A model generated the notes under the pieces. It saw only the letters and a list, made by a program, of their open reading frames with translations. It was not told the origin of the DNA and searched no databases. This document shows positions 1 through 8,792 of a stretch of 45,471 nucleotides of DNA, piece by piece. Source of the stretch: Myxococcus xanthus (lineage in GTDB: Bacteria; Myxococcota; Myxococcia; Myxococcales; Myxococcaceae); contig NZ_JABFNS010000071.1 in the NCBI RefSeq assembly GCF_013116825.1, forward strand, positions 1-45,471, given 5' to 3'. The translations under genes were made by a program, and so were the position numbers. Every line of letters starts with the position of its first letter. Position 1 is the stretch's first letter.

Positions 1-1
1 C

Positions 2-739
2 GCCCCGCCACCGGCGCCCCCCCCGAGCGCAGCCGCCGCTCCGCCGACCGTGGCCGTGTCGGGTGCGCCCACACGGCTCGACATGGAAACACCCGCAGCC
101 AGCAGCGCCGACAAAACAGGCGACACGGAGGCTGGAGCCGTGACGGCCCCCCCTGAGAATCCACCTCCCGAAGCGGAGAACGCGGCCCTGACGCCCAAGG
201 CCACGGGCATCAGCGCCCTGAACGTGGCGCGTGGCACCACGAAGCAGGTGCGTCCCGTGGCCGTGGCCCCCTCGAACAAGCGGGCGGCTGGGGCTCGCGA
301 TTCGGCGGCGGCGCCATCCGACGCCACCTCCGCGAAGGAGGCCGAAGTCCTGCGCCGCTACGAAGCGGGAGATTTGGCGGCGGCCCGGGACCTGGCCCAG
401 GCGGAGAAGCTCACCGCGCTGCACGGGCAGCTCATCCGTTTCGAGACCGCCGAGGCGCAGGCGAAGAAGGCCCTGGCACAGCGAGACTTCACGGAGGCCA
501 TTGCCCAGCTGACGCTCGCCATTTCCGTGGACGACGCCCTGGCACATGGCTGGAGCAAACACGGACCGCCCCTGCGCAAGCAGTTGTCGCGGCTCCATGT
601 CCAGGTCGGAACGGAGCATGCCATCGCGGGCCGGGTGAGCGAGGCGCGCGCCGCCTTCGAGCAGGCCCTGAAGCACGACACTGGCAACCGCGAGGCCCGC
701 GAGCAACTCGGCCGGCTCACCGGCGCTTCAGCCCCCTGA
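2..739 (+). CDS. C-terminal part of a Pro/Ala-rich protein with a TPR-like end (5' truncated)
   Basis: The reading frame is open from the first bases of the window, so the gene starts upstream. The visible part begins with a low-complexity Pro/Ala-rich stretch typical of a linker. About 130 alpha-helical residues follow, with repeated Ala-rich helices (around ARDLAQAEK, FTEAIAQLTLAIS, RVSEARAAFEQALKHD) that look like two or three TPR-type repeats. In myxobacteria such tails occur on Ser/Thr kinases and other modular proteins, but no catalytic part is visible, so the function is unknown. The stop lies inside the end of the convergent membrane-protein gene, and the two overlap by 23 bases. Confidence 0.75.
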   Translation, partial: APPPAPPPSAAAAPPTVAVSGAPTRLDMETPAASSADKTGDTEAGAVTAPPENPPPEAENAALTPKATGISALNVARGTTKQVRPVAVAPSNKRAAGARDSAAAPSDATSAKEAEVLRRYEAGDLAAARDLAQAEKLTALHGQLIRFETAEAQAKKALAQRDFTEAIAQLTLAISVDDALAHGWSKHGPPLRKQLSRLHVQVGTEHAIAGRVSEARAAFEQALKHDTGNREAREQLGRLTGASAP

Positions 740-1364
740 CCAGCAGCATCGCGTTGAGCACCACGAAGGTGACCAGCGCCAGGCACACGAGCAGCAGGCC
801 CCTGTCCGCGCCGGGCCGCTCGCCTTCGATGAGCAGCCACAACCGACCGCCCCGCGGTTGGAGCTCGCCCATCCGCTCCATCAGGGCCAGCGCATCGCGA
901 TAGCGAGGGGCATCCTCTTGCGCCAGCAGCCGCCCTCGCACGGCGAAGGGGCGCTGGTCCGGCTGCGGCGGTGGACGGCCATCCGTCCACTGCTCCCCCG
1001 GGAGCGCTGGCCGGCGCACCACGAAGGGCGAGTCCCGCAGCCCCACGAGGACATACAGCGCGCCGTCCGCGCGCTCATAGGCGCCCCGGACCGTGGGCAC
1101 GCCATGCACCTGGGCGTACCGGTTGGAAACGAGCGCCTCGAAGCGGTACGCCCCCTCCGCCCCCAACGTCAGCGGCACGCTGGTGGACAGGAAATACGAC
1201 AAGTCCTTCCACTGCATGCCGAGCAGCACCAGTCCCACGGCGATGGCCACGACCGCGGCCATGGGCCGTACACCCACGCGGCGGCGCGCCAACCGGAACT
1301 CGAGCTCCGCGATGCGGCGCGCTCGCGCCTCTTCCGAGGGGGACTGCGGCAGCTGCTCACTCAT
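717..1364 (-). CDS. Hypothetical membrane protein with two transmembrane segments
   Basis: The product has 215 residues and I do not recognise the family. A charged N-terminus with a short helix (RIAELEFRLARRR) leads into a hydrophobic segment at about residues 35-52 (AAVVAIAVGLVLLGMQW). A soluble region of about 130 residues follows, then a second hydrophobic segment near residues 190-208 (LLLVCLALVTFVVLNAML), ending in a basic tail (RGLKRR). The middle part is therefore probably a loop outside the cytoplasm. The last 23 bases overlap the convergent gene at the window start. It lies downstream of cdnL on the same strand, about 90 bases after the cdnL stop, and may be co-transcribed with it. 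Confidence 0.8.
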   Translation of the reverse strand: MSEQLPQSPSEEARARRIAELEFRLARRRVGVRPMAAVVAIAVGLVLLGMQWKDLSYFLSTSVPLTLGAEGAYRFEALVSNRYAQVHGVPTVRGAYERADGALYVLVGLRDSPFVVRRPALPGEQWTDGRPPPQPDQRPFAVRGRLLAQEDAPRYRDALALMERMGELQPRGGRLWLLIEGERPGADRGLLLVCLALVTFVVLNAMLLVRGLKRR

Positions 1365-1454
1365 GGGCGGACATGATGTGGCGTGGAAAGACGAAACCCC
1401 GAGCTCCCTGACTGGGAACCCGGGGCGACGAGTCTTGGACGGCAGCTGGACGGC

Positions 1455-1949
1455 TCAGGCCAGATTGAAGATCTTCTTCAGGTCCGACTCGATTTCTTCC
1501 TCGGAGCAGTCCTTGGCCAGCGACAGCTCCTTGATGAGCAGCGAACGCGCGGTATCCAGCATCTTCCGCTCGCCGAAGGAGAGGTCCTTATCGCCCTTCA
1601 GGAGGTAGAGGTCGCGGAGCACTTCGGCGATTTCGAACACCGAGCCCGTCTTGATCTTCTCCATGTACTCCCGGTAACGACGGTTCCACGTCGTGGAGTC
1701 AACGGAGATGTCCTTCTCCTTGAGGATGGAGTAGACCTGCTTGACGTCCTCCTCGCTGATGATCTCCCGGAGACCGACCGACCCGACCTTGTTGATCGGG
1801 ATCATGATCCGCATTCCGTTCTCCAGGATGCGCAGCACGTAGAAGGACTGGCGCTGCCCGGCCACCTCGGTGTGTTCGATACCCATCACTTCACCGACGC
1901 CCTGGCCCGGGTAGACCGCCTTGTCACCAGTCTTGAAGCTGGTCTGCAC
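1455..1949 (-). CDS. cdnL: CdnL, CarD-family RNA polymerase-binding transcription regulator
   Basis: The 164-residue product begins with a CarD/TRCF Tudor-like module (FKTGDKAVYPGQGVGEVMGIE), which in this family binds the RNA polymerase beta subunit. A helical C-terminal domain follows (LLIKELSLAKDCSEEEIESDLKKIF) and binds DNA near the -10 element. The length fits CdnL rather than full CarD, which carries an extra HMGA-like tail. In Myxococcus CdnL is known as an essential activator of promoters such as those for rRNA. The start is GTG, chosen because a strong AAGGAGG site lies six bases upstream. A possible sigma-70 promoter and a small leader hairpin precede the gene. It is divergent from comEC. 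Confidence 0.96.
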   Translation of the reverse strand: MQTSFKTGDKAVYPGQGVGEVMGIEHTEVAGQRQSFYVLRILENGMRIMIPINKVGSVGLREIISEEDVKQVYSILKEKDISVDSTTWNRRYREYMEKIKTGSVFEIAEVLRDLYLLKGDKDLSFGERKMLDTARSLLIKELSLAKDCSEEEIESDLKKIFNLA

Positions 1950-1974
1950 TCACTGCCTCCTTGAAAGACTCGTT

Positions 1975-1992
1975 CCCGGCCTTTCAGCCGGG
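1975..1992 (-). other. Small hairpin in the cdnL leader
   Basis: CCCGGC and GCCGGG form a perfect 6-bp stem with a 6-base loop (CTTTCA) about 25 bases upstream of the cdnL GTG. It lies between the candidate promoter and the ribosome binding site and has no U tract. It could affect mRNA stability or have no role. Confidence 0.35.
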
Positions 1993-1994
1993 CA

Positions 1995-2023
1995 CTACTA
2001 CCACAAACCACATCCACGGGCAA
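1995..2023 (-). promoter_or_regulatory. Candidate sigma-70 promoter for cdnL
   Basis: Read on the minus strand, TTGCCC is followed after 17 bases by TAGTAG. These resemble -35 and -10 hexamers and point toward cdnL about 45 bases away. The -10 match is weak, and this is a by-eye prediction. Confidence 0.3.
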
Positions 2024-2132
2024 CGATAACGCCTTGACCACCCAGGACGCTCCCGACTACGTTGTCGGTTTCTACACGCGGTGTCGGCAGATGTGTGCAC
2101 CGGCGTGACGGGCGGCGGGTGGGGGTCGGAAG

Positions 2133-4601
2133 GTGGAACGTCATGCTTGGCGCGACCTGGGCGCGCGTCCTCTCTTCTTTCCCGCCCTGAGCCTGTCACT
2201 CGGAGCCCTCTGCGCCCCGGTAACAAGCGCGTACGCCGAGCCATTTCTCGTTTGTGGGCTTTTACTGGGAGCGCTCGGGCTGACGCTTGCCCGGCTGCCT
2301 GGTGCGCATCTCGCCGTGCTGGCGTCGCTCTGGGCGGCGGGCGCGGGGCTGGCGCGCTGGGAGTCCCAAGTGGATGTGCCGGCGGAGTTGACCCAAGGCA
2401 ACACCGTCGTCATCGAGGGAGAAACGGAGCGGGTGGACCGCTTCGACGGGACAACGCGTGTCCGCTTGGCCGTCGCGCGGGCGGGCGTCTCTCCCGGACC
2501 GCTCGCGCCCGTCCGGTTCCGGATGAACCTGTCGCTGCGCGGCGAGCCACCGCCGCTCCTACCCGGGCAACGTGTCCGGGCAGAGACGAAGCTGCAGCCA
2601 GACGCGCCCCCATCAAACCCGGGCGAGAAGGATTTCGGAGCAGCGCGACGACGACAGGGCGTGGCCTTCACCGGTGGCATGGACGCGCGGCGCCTGATGG
2701 TGCTCTCCCCTGCCCCGGCGTGGCGGGTGTCATTGGAGGACACGCGCACGCGGCTGGCGGCGGCGGTCCATTCGGTGTCGCCATCGGCGGATGCGGCGGC
2801 GCTCTTCCTCACCCTGGCGGCGGGGCAACGCGCGGCGCTGGATGACTCGTGGGAAGAGGCCTTCTCTCGCGCAGGACTGGCCCACGTGTTGAGTGTCAGC
2901 GGGCTTCACGTGGCGGCGTTGGCGCTGATGACGCTCGCGGTGCTGCGGCGGCTGGTGGTGCGCACCGGCGAGCGGTGGCGGATGCTGGATGCTCGGCAGG
3001 TGGCGGCCCCCGCGGCGGTGCCCTTCGTCTGGGCCTACGTCGTGTTCACCGACAACCAGCCGCCCGCGGTGCGCTCCGCGGTGATGGCCACGGTGGTGCT
3101 GCTGGGGCTGGCGCTGTGGCGGCGCGCGGACGGGCTCAACGGACTGGCCGCCGCGGCCGTGGTGCTGGTGGCCTGGGCACCCTCCAGCGTGGCCGACCTG
3201 TCGCTGCGGCTGTCATTCCTCGCCGTACTGGGGCTGGTGCTGCTGTCGCCGCCGCTGAGGCAAGCGCTGCCCCTGGCCGAGCCCGACCCGTCCGAGCCCC
3301 ACCGCGTCCGGCGCTGGTGGGGACAGGCACGGGAGACGGTGGCGCAGACGCTGTGCGCGAGCGCGGCCGCGACGCTGTCAGGACTCCCCATCGTCGCGGC
3401 GACCTTCGGACGGGTGAGCCTCGCGGGGCTCATCTCGAACGTGGTCGCCCTGCCCTTGTGCGGGCTGCTCACCGGCCTGGCCGCGGGTGGCGCCGCGCTC
3501 TTCGTCGTCGCCCCCGCGCTGGCGACGCCGGTGCTGTGGGCCGGCGCCTGGGCGTCCGAGCTGCTGCTGGTCATCACCCGGCTCTTCGCGGCGGCGCCGC
3601 TGGCCTCGGTCGAGGTGCCGTCACTGGGCTTCCTGTCGGCGCTCTACGCGGCGGGGCTGCTGACATGGGCGCTCGGCACGGGGCGCTGGCGGCTGGGCGG
3701 ATTGTTGGCTCCCGCGGCCGTCGTCGCCGCCATCCTGTCGCCGGTGCTCACGCCGCAGCCCGGGCTGCGCGTCACCTTTCTCTACGTGGGTCAGGGCGAC
3801 GGCGTGGTCGTCAGCTCCGGTGGTGAGCACATGCTCGTGGATGGCGGCGGCGTTCCAGGCGGCATGGACACCGCGGAACGCTTCATCCTCCCCTACCTGA
3901 AACACGCGGGCATCTCCCGGCTGGACCTCGCCGTGCTGTCACATCCGCATCCGGACCATGCGCTCGGGCTGGCCTCCGCGTTGAAGCAGATTCCCACCCA
4001 GCGACTGTGGATGCCCGCGGGCGACGGAGACGGTCCGCTCTCACGGCAGGTGGTGGCCGCGGCGGGGACGGCGCTCGTGGAGGAAGTCGAGGTGGGCCAT
4101 CCCCCCCTGCGCCTGGGCGAGGCGACCATCGAAGTGCTCGGACCTCCGGCGTTGGAGGCACGCGACCTGCTGGAAGGCGCGAACGACCGAAGCGTGGTGC
4201 TCCTGGTGCGCCACGGCGACGTCACCGTGCTGCTCACGGGCGACGTGGAGGCGGATGGCGAGGAGGCCCTGGCGGAACACCTGGGCCCGGTGACGGTGAT
4301 GAAGGCCCCTCACCACGGCTCACGGACGTCCTCCACGGAAGCCCTGCTGGCGCGAACACGCCCACGGCACGTCGTCTTCTGCGTGGGCCGGCGCAACCGG
4401 TACGGCTTTCCCCACGACGACGTGGAGGCGCGATACCGGGCGCTGAGAAGCGAGTGCTGGAGAACGGACCAGCATGGCGCCATCACCGTGGAAAGCGACG
4501 GCCAGGACGTCCGCCTGCTCACCTTCCTGCCCCACGAGCCCTCTCCCCGGGTCATGCCGGTTGCGCGGGCTGGGGGCGCATCACCAGATTGGGGCCGATG
4601 A
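2133..4601 (+). CDS. comEC: ComEC/Rec2 family DNA uptake channel protein
   Basis: The 822-residue polytopic protein has the full ComEC architecture. N-terminal membrane segments are followed by an OB-fold-like extracytoplasmic part (about residues 80-190). The competence domain comes next, with its hallmark LSVSGLHVAAL near residue 250 and about eight further membrane segments. A C-terminal metallo-beta-lactamase-like domain starts near residue 547 (FLYVGQGDGVVV) and carries LSHPHPDHALG and KAPHHGSRTSS. In transformable bacteria ComEC carries single-stranded DNA across the inner membrane, and the metallo-beta-lactamase domain may degrade the non-transported strand. I take the GTG at 2133 as start, but a nearby alternative is possible. 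The stop overlaps the next start as ATGA. Confidence 0.93.
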   Translation: MERHAWRDLGARPLFFPALSLSLGALCAPVTSAYAEPFLVCGLLLGALGLTLARLPGAHLAVLASLWAAGAGLARWESQVDVPAELTQGNTVVIEGETERVDRFDGTTRVRLAVARAGVSPGPLAPVRFRMNLSLRGEPPPLLPGQRVRAETKLQPDAPPSNPGEKDFGAARRRQGVAFTGGMDARRLMVLSPAPAWRVSLEDTRTRLAAAVHSVSPSADAAALFLTLAAGQRAALDDSWEEAFSRAGLAHVLSVSGLHVAALALMTLAVLRRLVVRTGERWRMLDARQVAAPAAVPFVWAYVVFTDNQPPAVRSAVMATVVLLGLALWRRADGLNGLAAAAVVLVAWAPSSVADLSLRLSFLAVLGLVLLSPPLRQALPLAEPDPSEPHRVRRWWGQARETVAQTLCASAAATLSGLPIVAATFGRVSLAGLISNVVALPLCGLLTGLAAGGAALFVVAPALATPVLWAGAWASELLLVITRLFAAAPLASVEVPSLGFLSALYAAGLLTWALGTGRWRLGGLLAPAAVVAAILSPVLTPQPGLRVTFLYVGQGDGVVVSSGGEHMLVDGGGVPGGMDTAERFILPYLKHAGISRLDLAVLSHPHPDHALGLASALKQIPTQRLWMPAGDGDGPLSRQVVAAAGTALVEEVEVGHPPLRLGEATIEVLGPPALEARDLLEGANDRSVVLLVRHGDVTVLLTGDVEADGEEALAEHLGPVTVMKAPHHGSRTSSTEALLARTRPRHVVFCVGRRNRYGFPHDDVEARYRALRSECWRTDQHGAITVESDGQDVRLLTFLPHEPSPRVMPVARAGGASPDWGR

Positions 4602-4852
4602 TTCCAGAGGATATCGACCTCCAGCAGCTCACCGCCGACCTGAAGAACGCGCTCGGTCCGGGAGAACCCATCGGGTACCTCCGTGGCAAGTCCGTGATGC
4701 GCAACCTGCTCGTGGACCTGCGCGGCTTCTCGCAGTTGGAGGCGGAGGAGCTCATCGACACGCTGGAGACTCGCGGCTTCCTCCGCTTCCTGGGGGACCC
4801 CACCGAGCGGTCCGTCGCGGACGCTCACTGGGACATCAGCCCCCACGCGTGA
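4598..4852 (+). CDS. Small conserved-looking protein translationally coupled to comEC
   Basis: This is an 84-residue acidic protein beginning MIPEDIDLQQLTADLK. Its ATG overlaps the comEC stop as ATGA, a normal sign of translational coupling. The rest is predicted helical (LLVDLRGFSQLEAEELIDTLETRGFLRFLGDP), without signal peptide, membrane segment or metal motif. I do not recognise the family. The coupling suggests it is made with ComEC, but a role in DNA uptake is only inference. The frame is also open far upstream inside comEC, and that part is a shadow. Confidence 0.8.
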   Translation: MIPEDIDLQQLTADLKNALGPGEPIGYLRGKSVMRNLLVDLRGFSQLEAEELIDTLETRGFLRFLGDPTERSVADAHWDISPHA

Positions 4853-4864
4853 GCGCGGGCGCCC

Positions 4865-6067
4865 CTATTCGAACACGAGCCAACCGAAGCGCGGCAGCGC
4901 ATGAAAGTCGCCGACGAAGAGGGGCGAGAAGGACTGCCCCTCCACCGTGCGGCGGTCATGGTGCTCCAGCCGGTAGAGGTTGAAGCGCCAGCGGTCACCG
5001 GGCTGGGGCGGGATGTGCGGGACTTCGGCCAGCCTGTCGAAGGGAATCTGCATCTCCACCGACCAGCCCTCGTCGCGGTCCGAGGCATCATCCAACGTGC
5101 CCCGCACCTTCACGGCGGACGTCATCCCTGAATCCCAGGAGCGGTCCATGCCCTGCCGACGGGCGGGGAAGTACGCGTCGAAGATGACGTTGTGCGGTGA
5201 CACCTGAAGTTCGTTGTACGTGCGGCCATCCGCGTTCGCGTCGAGGAAGATCTCCACCACTTCCTCTTCGTAGATGGGGTCATCGCGCTTGCGCAGCGTG
5301 CCCCACACGTCCGGGTCATCCAGGTCGAAGGCCACGTAGAGGAACTTGCCGTCATGGACGAGCCGCGCCTCGGTGCGCTGGCGCGCTGCGCTCCCGTCGA
5401 AGCTCCGGCGCAGCACCACCGGTTTGGACTGCTTCCACGCCGCGTCGTCGAGCACGCCGTCGATGGTGGGCGGCTGGCTCACGCGCGGGACGGAGTACTC
5501 GGGCAGCTCCTGCGCGGCACCGCCCAACTGAGGCCCCAGCATCCGCTGCGAGCCGTCATGCGCCTGGGCGTCGTCCACAGGCAGCCGGGAGTTTCCCCGC
5601 CAGAAGCCGAGCATCACGCGCGCGGGCGTGCCCGGCATGGGCACCGAGTGGACGTCCTCGATGACCTTGCCCACCGGCCATGACGCCAGCGGCGCGGCGC
5701 CCCCCTGCACCTCATGGTCCGCGTTCGTGAGCATGCCGCCACTGGCCGGGTCCACGACGTGGACGAAGAAGGCGAAGCCCTGCGGCGGCGGACGAACCGC
5801 TTGGAAGTAATGGGCCAACCTCACCTGCGTGCCAGGCGCGGCCTTCTCCGGTGACACCTTGGAGCCCAGGTACACCACCGCGCCACCGGCGAACGTCGCG
5901 CCGCTGCGGAACGTGAGGTCCGCGGGCGCCGCGTCCAGGGTGCGGAGCTGCGTGGGCGCGGGAATGCGGGGTGTCTGCTGACGCGGCCCGGCCTGCTCAT
6001 CACGACAGGCGGTGGCAAGACAGGTGACGGCCAGCAGCGGAGCGATGACGGAGGACGGGAGACGCAT
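4865..6067 (-). CDS. Lipoprotein with a CBM9-like (DOMON-type) domain
   Basis: The 400-residue product begins with a lipoprotein signal (hydrophobic stretch ending LATAC, acylated Cys near residue 21). The middle part (about residues 50-190) is a beta-rich region of unknown type with QVRLAHYFQAVRPPPQGFAFFVHVVD. The C-terminal half (about residues 205-400) looks like a carbohydrate-binding family 9 / DOMON-type module: PPTIDGVLDDAAWKQS, FLYVAFDLDDPDV, VVEIFLDANADGRTYNELQVSP and WSVEMQIPFDRLA. Related modules bind sugars or cofactors at the cell surface, but the ligand here cannot be inferred. The gene is convergent with the comEC operon. Confidence 0.85.
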   Translation of the reverse strand: MRLPSSVIAPLLAVTCLATACRDEQAGPRQQTPRIPAPTQLRTLDAAPADLTFRSGATFAGGAVVYLGSKVSPEKAAPGTQVRLAHYFQAVRPPPQGFAFFVHVVDPASGGMLTNADHEVQGGAAPLASWPVGKVIEDVHSVPMPGTPARVMLGFWRGNSRLPVDDAQAHDGSQRMLGPQLGGAAQELPEYSVPRVSQPPTIDGVLDDAAWKQSKPVVLRRSFDGSAARQRTEARLVHDGKFLYVAFDLDDPDVWGTLRKRDDPIYEEEVVEIFLDANADGRTYNELQVSPHNVIFDAYFPARRQGMDRSWDSGMTSAVKVRGTLDDASDRDEGWSVEMQIPFDRLAEVPHIPPQPGDRWRFNLYRLEHHDRRTVEGQSFSPLFVGDFHALPRFGWLVFE

Positions 6068-6234
6068 CGAGGCCGCGCATCCTAGCGGGCTTCGCGTCCA
6101 ATGGGTTCACCACGAGGTGGGCGGGCAGGCGACCATCGTACCCCTCTCACCCTGGGGTCTCGGCAATTGTCATGCCGAGCGGCGGCTCCCATCTTCTCGC
6201 CTCAACCAGCGGTTCAGGCCCAAGGGAGGCGCGA

Positions 6235-6858
6235 ATGAAAACTCTACTCAAGGTGGGCGCGGTGGTGGGTGTGCTGGGAGCAGGGAGCGCCATGGCACAG
6301 GAGCGGCTGGAGTCCTCCGCGGACATGCGCGGACTGACGTTCCTGGTGGGCGGCGGTGTCGAGGGCTACACGAGCGCACTGGGCTCCGACATCAACCCGG
6401 GCCTTGGCTACGGCGTGACGGTGGCCATCAAGCCCACGAAGGTGCTGGGCATCGAGCTGGGCTACTCGGGCGCCCTCAACGAGTTCGACCCGCGCGTGGT
6501 GACGGGCGCCCGGAGCGGCCCGGACCTGGTACGAAACGGCGCGCACGTGGTGGCCACGCTGGGCCTGGGTGCCGCGCCCGTGCAGCCCTACATCCTGGGC
6601 GGCGTGGGCATCAGCCGGTACAACGTGCGGGCACCCACGGTCGCCTTCGCGGATGACACGGCGGGCAACATCCCGTTGGGCGGCGGCCTGCGCGTCCACA
6701 TGGGCAACTTCACCGCTGATGCCCGGCTCCAGTACAGCTTCCTCCTGGACCAGCAGTTCGCGGCGAACGCCCCGCCCGGCGACGTCACGATTGGCGACCG
6801 AAGCTTCAGCAGCGGCGGCAGCTACGCGGGCACCGTCAACGTCGGCGCGACCTGGTAG
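6235..6858 (+). CDS. Outer-membrane beta-barrel protein
   Basis: The 207-residue product has a clear signal peptide (MKTLLKVGAVVGVLGAGSAMA, predicted cleavage before QER). Glycine-rich alternating beta-strands then end in an aromatic residue (GTVNVGATW), typical of small OmpA/OmpW-like barrels. Segments such as TFLVGGGVEGYTSALG, GLGYGVTVAIKPTKVLGIELGYSGAL and YILGGVGISRYN show the strand pattern. The start at 6235 is chosen over an in-frame upstream ATG because the signal peptide begins there and AAGGGAGG precedes it. A candidate hairpin terminator lies about 65 bases downstream. Confidence 0.88.
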   Translation: MKTLLKVGAVVGVLGAGSAMAQERLESSADMRGLTFLVGGGVEGYTSALGSDINPGLGYGVTVAIKPTKVLGIELGYSGALNEFDPRVVTGARSGPDLVRNGAHVVATLGLGAAPVQPYILGGVGISRYNVRAPTVAFADDTAGNIPLGGGLRVHMGNFTADARLQYSFLLDQQFAANAPPGDVTIGDRSFSSGGSYAGTVNVGATW

Positions 6859-6923
6859 CGACGCGGCCACCTGTGCCTGGGCATGGAGCAAGCCCGGACA
6901 CCGGGCCTCCGCCGAACGCTCCC

Positions 6924-6950
6924 CTTCGCAGAATGCCGGCTTCTGCGAGG
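6924..6950 (+). terminator. Candidate hairpin terminator after the beta-barrel gene
   Basis: A 10-bp stem (CTTCGCAGAA against TTCTGCGAGG, one G-T pair) closes a 7-base loop, TGCCGGC. It lies between two same-strand genes and lacks a clear U tract, so it could also be a processing or stability hairpin. Confidence 0.4.
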
Positions 6951-7020
6951 AGTGAGCGCGACGCACGCCCGCAGTCAGAGGGAGTGGCGTCGGGAGACGC
7001 CCCCGCATTAGGACGGAGGC

Positions 7021-7791
7021 ATGCGCCCTTTCCTCACGGCGGAGTGGCGGTATCTCGTCATGCTCAACTACGAGGTGGACCCGGAGGTACTGCGCCCCCT
7101 CGTCCCTCGTGACACGGAGCTGGACACCTGGCAGGGCCGGACCTTCGCCAGCATGGTGGGCTTCCGGTTCCTAGACACGCGCGTGCGGGGACTGCCCGTG
7201 CCGTTCCACCGCAACTTCGACGAGGTGAACCTGCGCTTCTACGTGCGCCATCTCGGCCCTGAAGGCTGGCGGCGAGGCGTGGTGTTCGTGAAGGAAATCG
7301 TCCCGCGACAGGCCATCGCCACCGTGGCGCGCGTGCTCTACAACGAGCCGTATGTCGCGCTGCCCATGCGGCACGTCGTGGAGATGGAAGGCGCGCACAC
7401 CGGCGCCCCTGGCCGCGTCGAATATGCGTGGAAGGCGGGGGGAAAGTGGCAGCACCTGGCGGCGACGACGCTCGGTCCGCCGCAGGCCAGCGAGCCTGGC
7501 TCGGAGGCGGAGTTCATCACCGAGCACTACTGGGGCTACACCGCGCAACGGGACGGCGGCTGCGCGGAGTACCGCGTGGAGCATCCCCGCTGGTCCGTGT
7601 GGCAGGTGGACACCACCGCGCTCGATATCGACGTGGAAGGCATGTACGGCGCGAGGTTCGTCCCCTTCCTGCGCGGCAAGCCCAGCTCCGCCTTCGTCGC
7701 GGACGGATCGGCCGTGGCCGTGTATCCCGGCACGCGAACGGGCTCCGGTACCGGCCAGTCGCCAGCCTCCGAGAAGCCGCGCGCCGCCTGA
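7021..7791 (+). CDS. DUF2071 (YqjF-like) family protein
   Basis: The 256-residue soluble protein matches the YqjF/DUF2071 pattern. It has an N-terminal WRYLVMLNYEVDPEVLRPLVPRDTELDTW, then ASMVGFRFLDTRVRGLPVPFHRNFDEVNLRFYVRH, and a central FVKEIVPRQAIATVARVLYNEPYVALPM. The length is usual for the family, and no biochemical function is established that I know of. The last 20 residues are low-complexity and probably disordered. The FHA gene follows closely on the same strand. Confidence 0.88.
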   Translation: MRPFLTAEWRYLVMLNYEVDPEVLRPLVPRDTELDTWQGRTFASMVGFRFLDTRVRGLPVPFHRNFDEVNLRFYVRHLGPEGWRRGVVFVKEIVPRQAIATVARVLYNEPYVALPMRHVVEMEGAHTGAPGRVEYAWKAGGKWQHLAATTLGPPQASEPGSEAEFITEHYWGYTAQRDGGCAEYRVEHPRWSVWQVDTTALDIDVEGMYGARFVPFLRGKPSSAFVADGSAVAVYPGTRTGSGTGQSPASEKPRAA

Positions 7792-7857
7792 GCCAGGTCC
7801 GCGCTTCCTCCGCGGGTGTCTCGCGCTTCGGACGGCCCCATCGCCGCCGGGACGCAC

Positions 7858-8784
7858 ATGGACGGCAAGTCCGCGGAACCCTGGCCTCCTGGGACGGCCA
7901 GCCCGTTGCTTCCGGGCTGTCTCATGCGCTTCGAATTCGAACACCTGGGCTCCACCACCCCCTTCGAGCTCTCCGATGGCATCCACCTCCTGGGAGGCGG
8001 TCCGGATGACCACATCCGACTGGAGGGCCTGCCGCCGAGCCTTCTCAGCCTGCGCATCGAGGCACAGCGGCTCATGGTCGAGGCCGCGCGCACCTTCTCC
8101 GTCAATGGCGTGCTGGTCCCCCCGGGCGTCCCGAGACTGGTGATTCCCGGAGAGGCGCTCGGCCTGCCCGACGACATGGGACTGCGCGTGCTTCAGGAGG
8201 CCGTCAGTGAGCGCGGGCTGGGCACCGTGGCGCTCCTCAAGGGACTGCTGACGGGAACGGATGAACCGGCCCCATCGCGCGCGGCCACCCTCACCTGCCT
8301 CACGGGACTGGATGTCGGGCGCGTCCATGCGCTCGCCGAGGCGCAGACGGACATCGGCCGGGGCAGCGACGTCGCGATGCGGCTGAGAGACCGGGCCGTG
8401 TCCAGGACGCATGCGCGCGTCCTCCACGGCGAAGGAGGATTCTCCCTGGAGGACCTGGGCAGCCCCAACGGCGTCTTCCTCAACGGCCAGCGCGTCGAAT
8501 CCCGGGTTCCGCTGGCGGATGGCGACGTCATTGAAATGGGCCGCTCACTGCTCCGCTTCCAGGCCGCCGTGGAAGAGCCCCCGCCCCCCGCCTCGCCTGC
8601 TGGCGAGCAGGAATCGCCCTCTGACACGGCCTGCCCTGATTCCACCGAAGTCACGGCGGAGCCCACGCCCGAGGCCCCTCCCAGCGTGCCCAAGCCTCGC
8701 GGCGAATGGTGGCTGATTGGACTGGGCGCGGTGGCGGCCTCCGTGGGCGTGGCCGTCACGTGGCTGCTCGCCACGGGAAGCTGA
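7858..8784 (+). CDS. FHA-domain protein with a C-terminal membrane anchor
   Basis: This protein has about 308 residues. A canonical forkhead-associated domain spans roughly residues 150-235 (IGRGSDVAMRLRDRAVSRTHARVL, then GSPNGVFLNGQ), containing the GR, SxxH and NG positions that bind phosphothreonine. The N-terminal half (MRFEFEHLG, DDHIRLEGLPPSLLSLRI, SVNGVLVPPGV) looks like a second, degenerate FHA fold without the binding residues. A Pro/Glu-rich linker leads to one C-terminal transmembrane helix (WLIGLGAVAASVGVAVTWLL), so the protein is probably tail-anchored facing the cytoplasm. The start is uncertain: GTG 7816, ATG 7858 and ATG 7924 are all in frame, and I chose 7858 for a weak GGGAC site. 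The phosphorylated partner is unknown. Confidence 0.85.
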   Translation: MDGKSAEPWPPGTASPLLPGCLMRFEFEHLGSTTPFELSDGIHLLGGGPDDHIRLEGLPPSLLSLRIEAQRLMVEAARTFSVNGVLVPPGVPRLVIPGEALGLPDDMGLRVLQEAVSERGLGTVALLKGLLTGTDEPAPSRAATLTCLTGLDVGRVHALAEAQTDIGRGSDVAMRLRDRAVSRTHARVLHGEGGFSLEDLGSPNGVFLNGQRVESRVPLADGDVIEMGRSLLRFQAAVEEPPPPASPAGEQESPSDTACPDSTEVTAEPTPEAPPSVPKPRGEWWLIGLGAVAASVGVAVTWLLATGS

Positions 8785-8792
8785 CGCGAGGC

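Noticed and set aside
2849..3826. 325-codon plus-strand open frame inside comEC
   Set aside because: Shadow frame with Ala/Gly/Arg-only composition, while the comEC frame carries the family motifs.
7171..8427. 418-codon minus-strand open frame across the DUF2071 and FHA genes
   Set aside because: It is antisense to two recognisable genes and has low-complexity composition.
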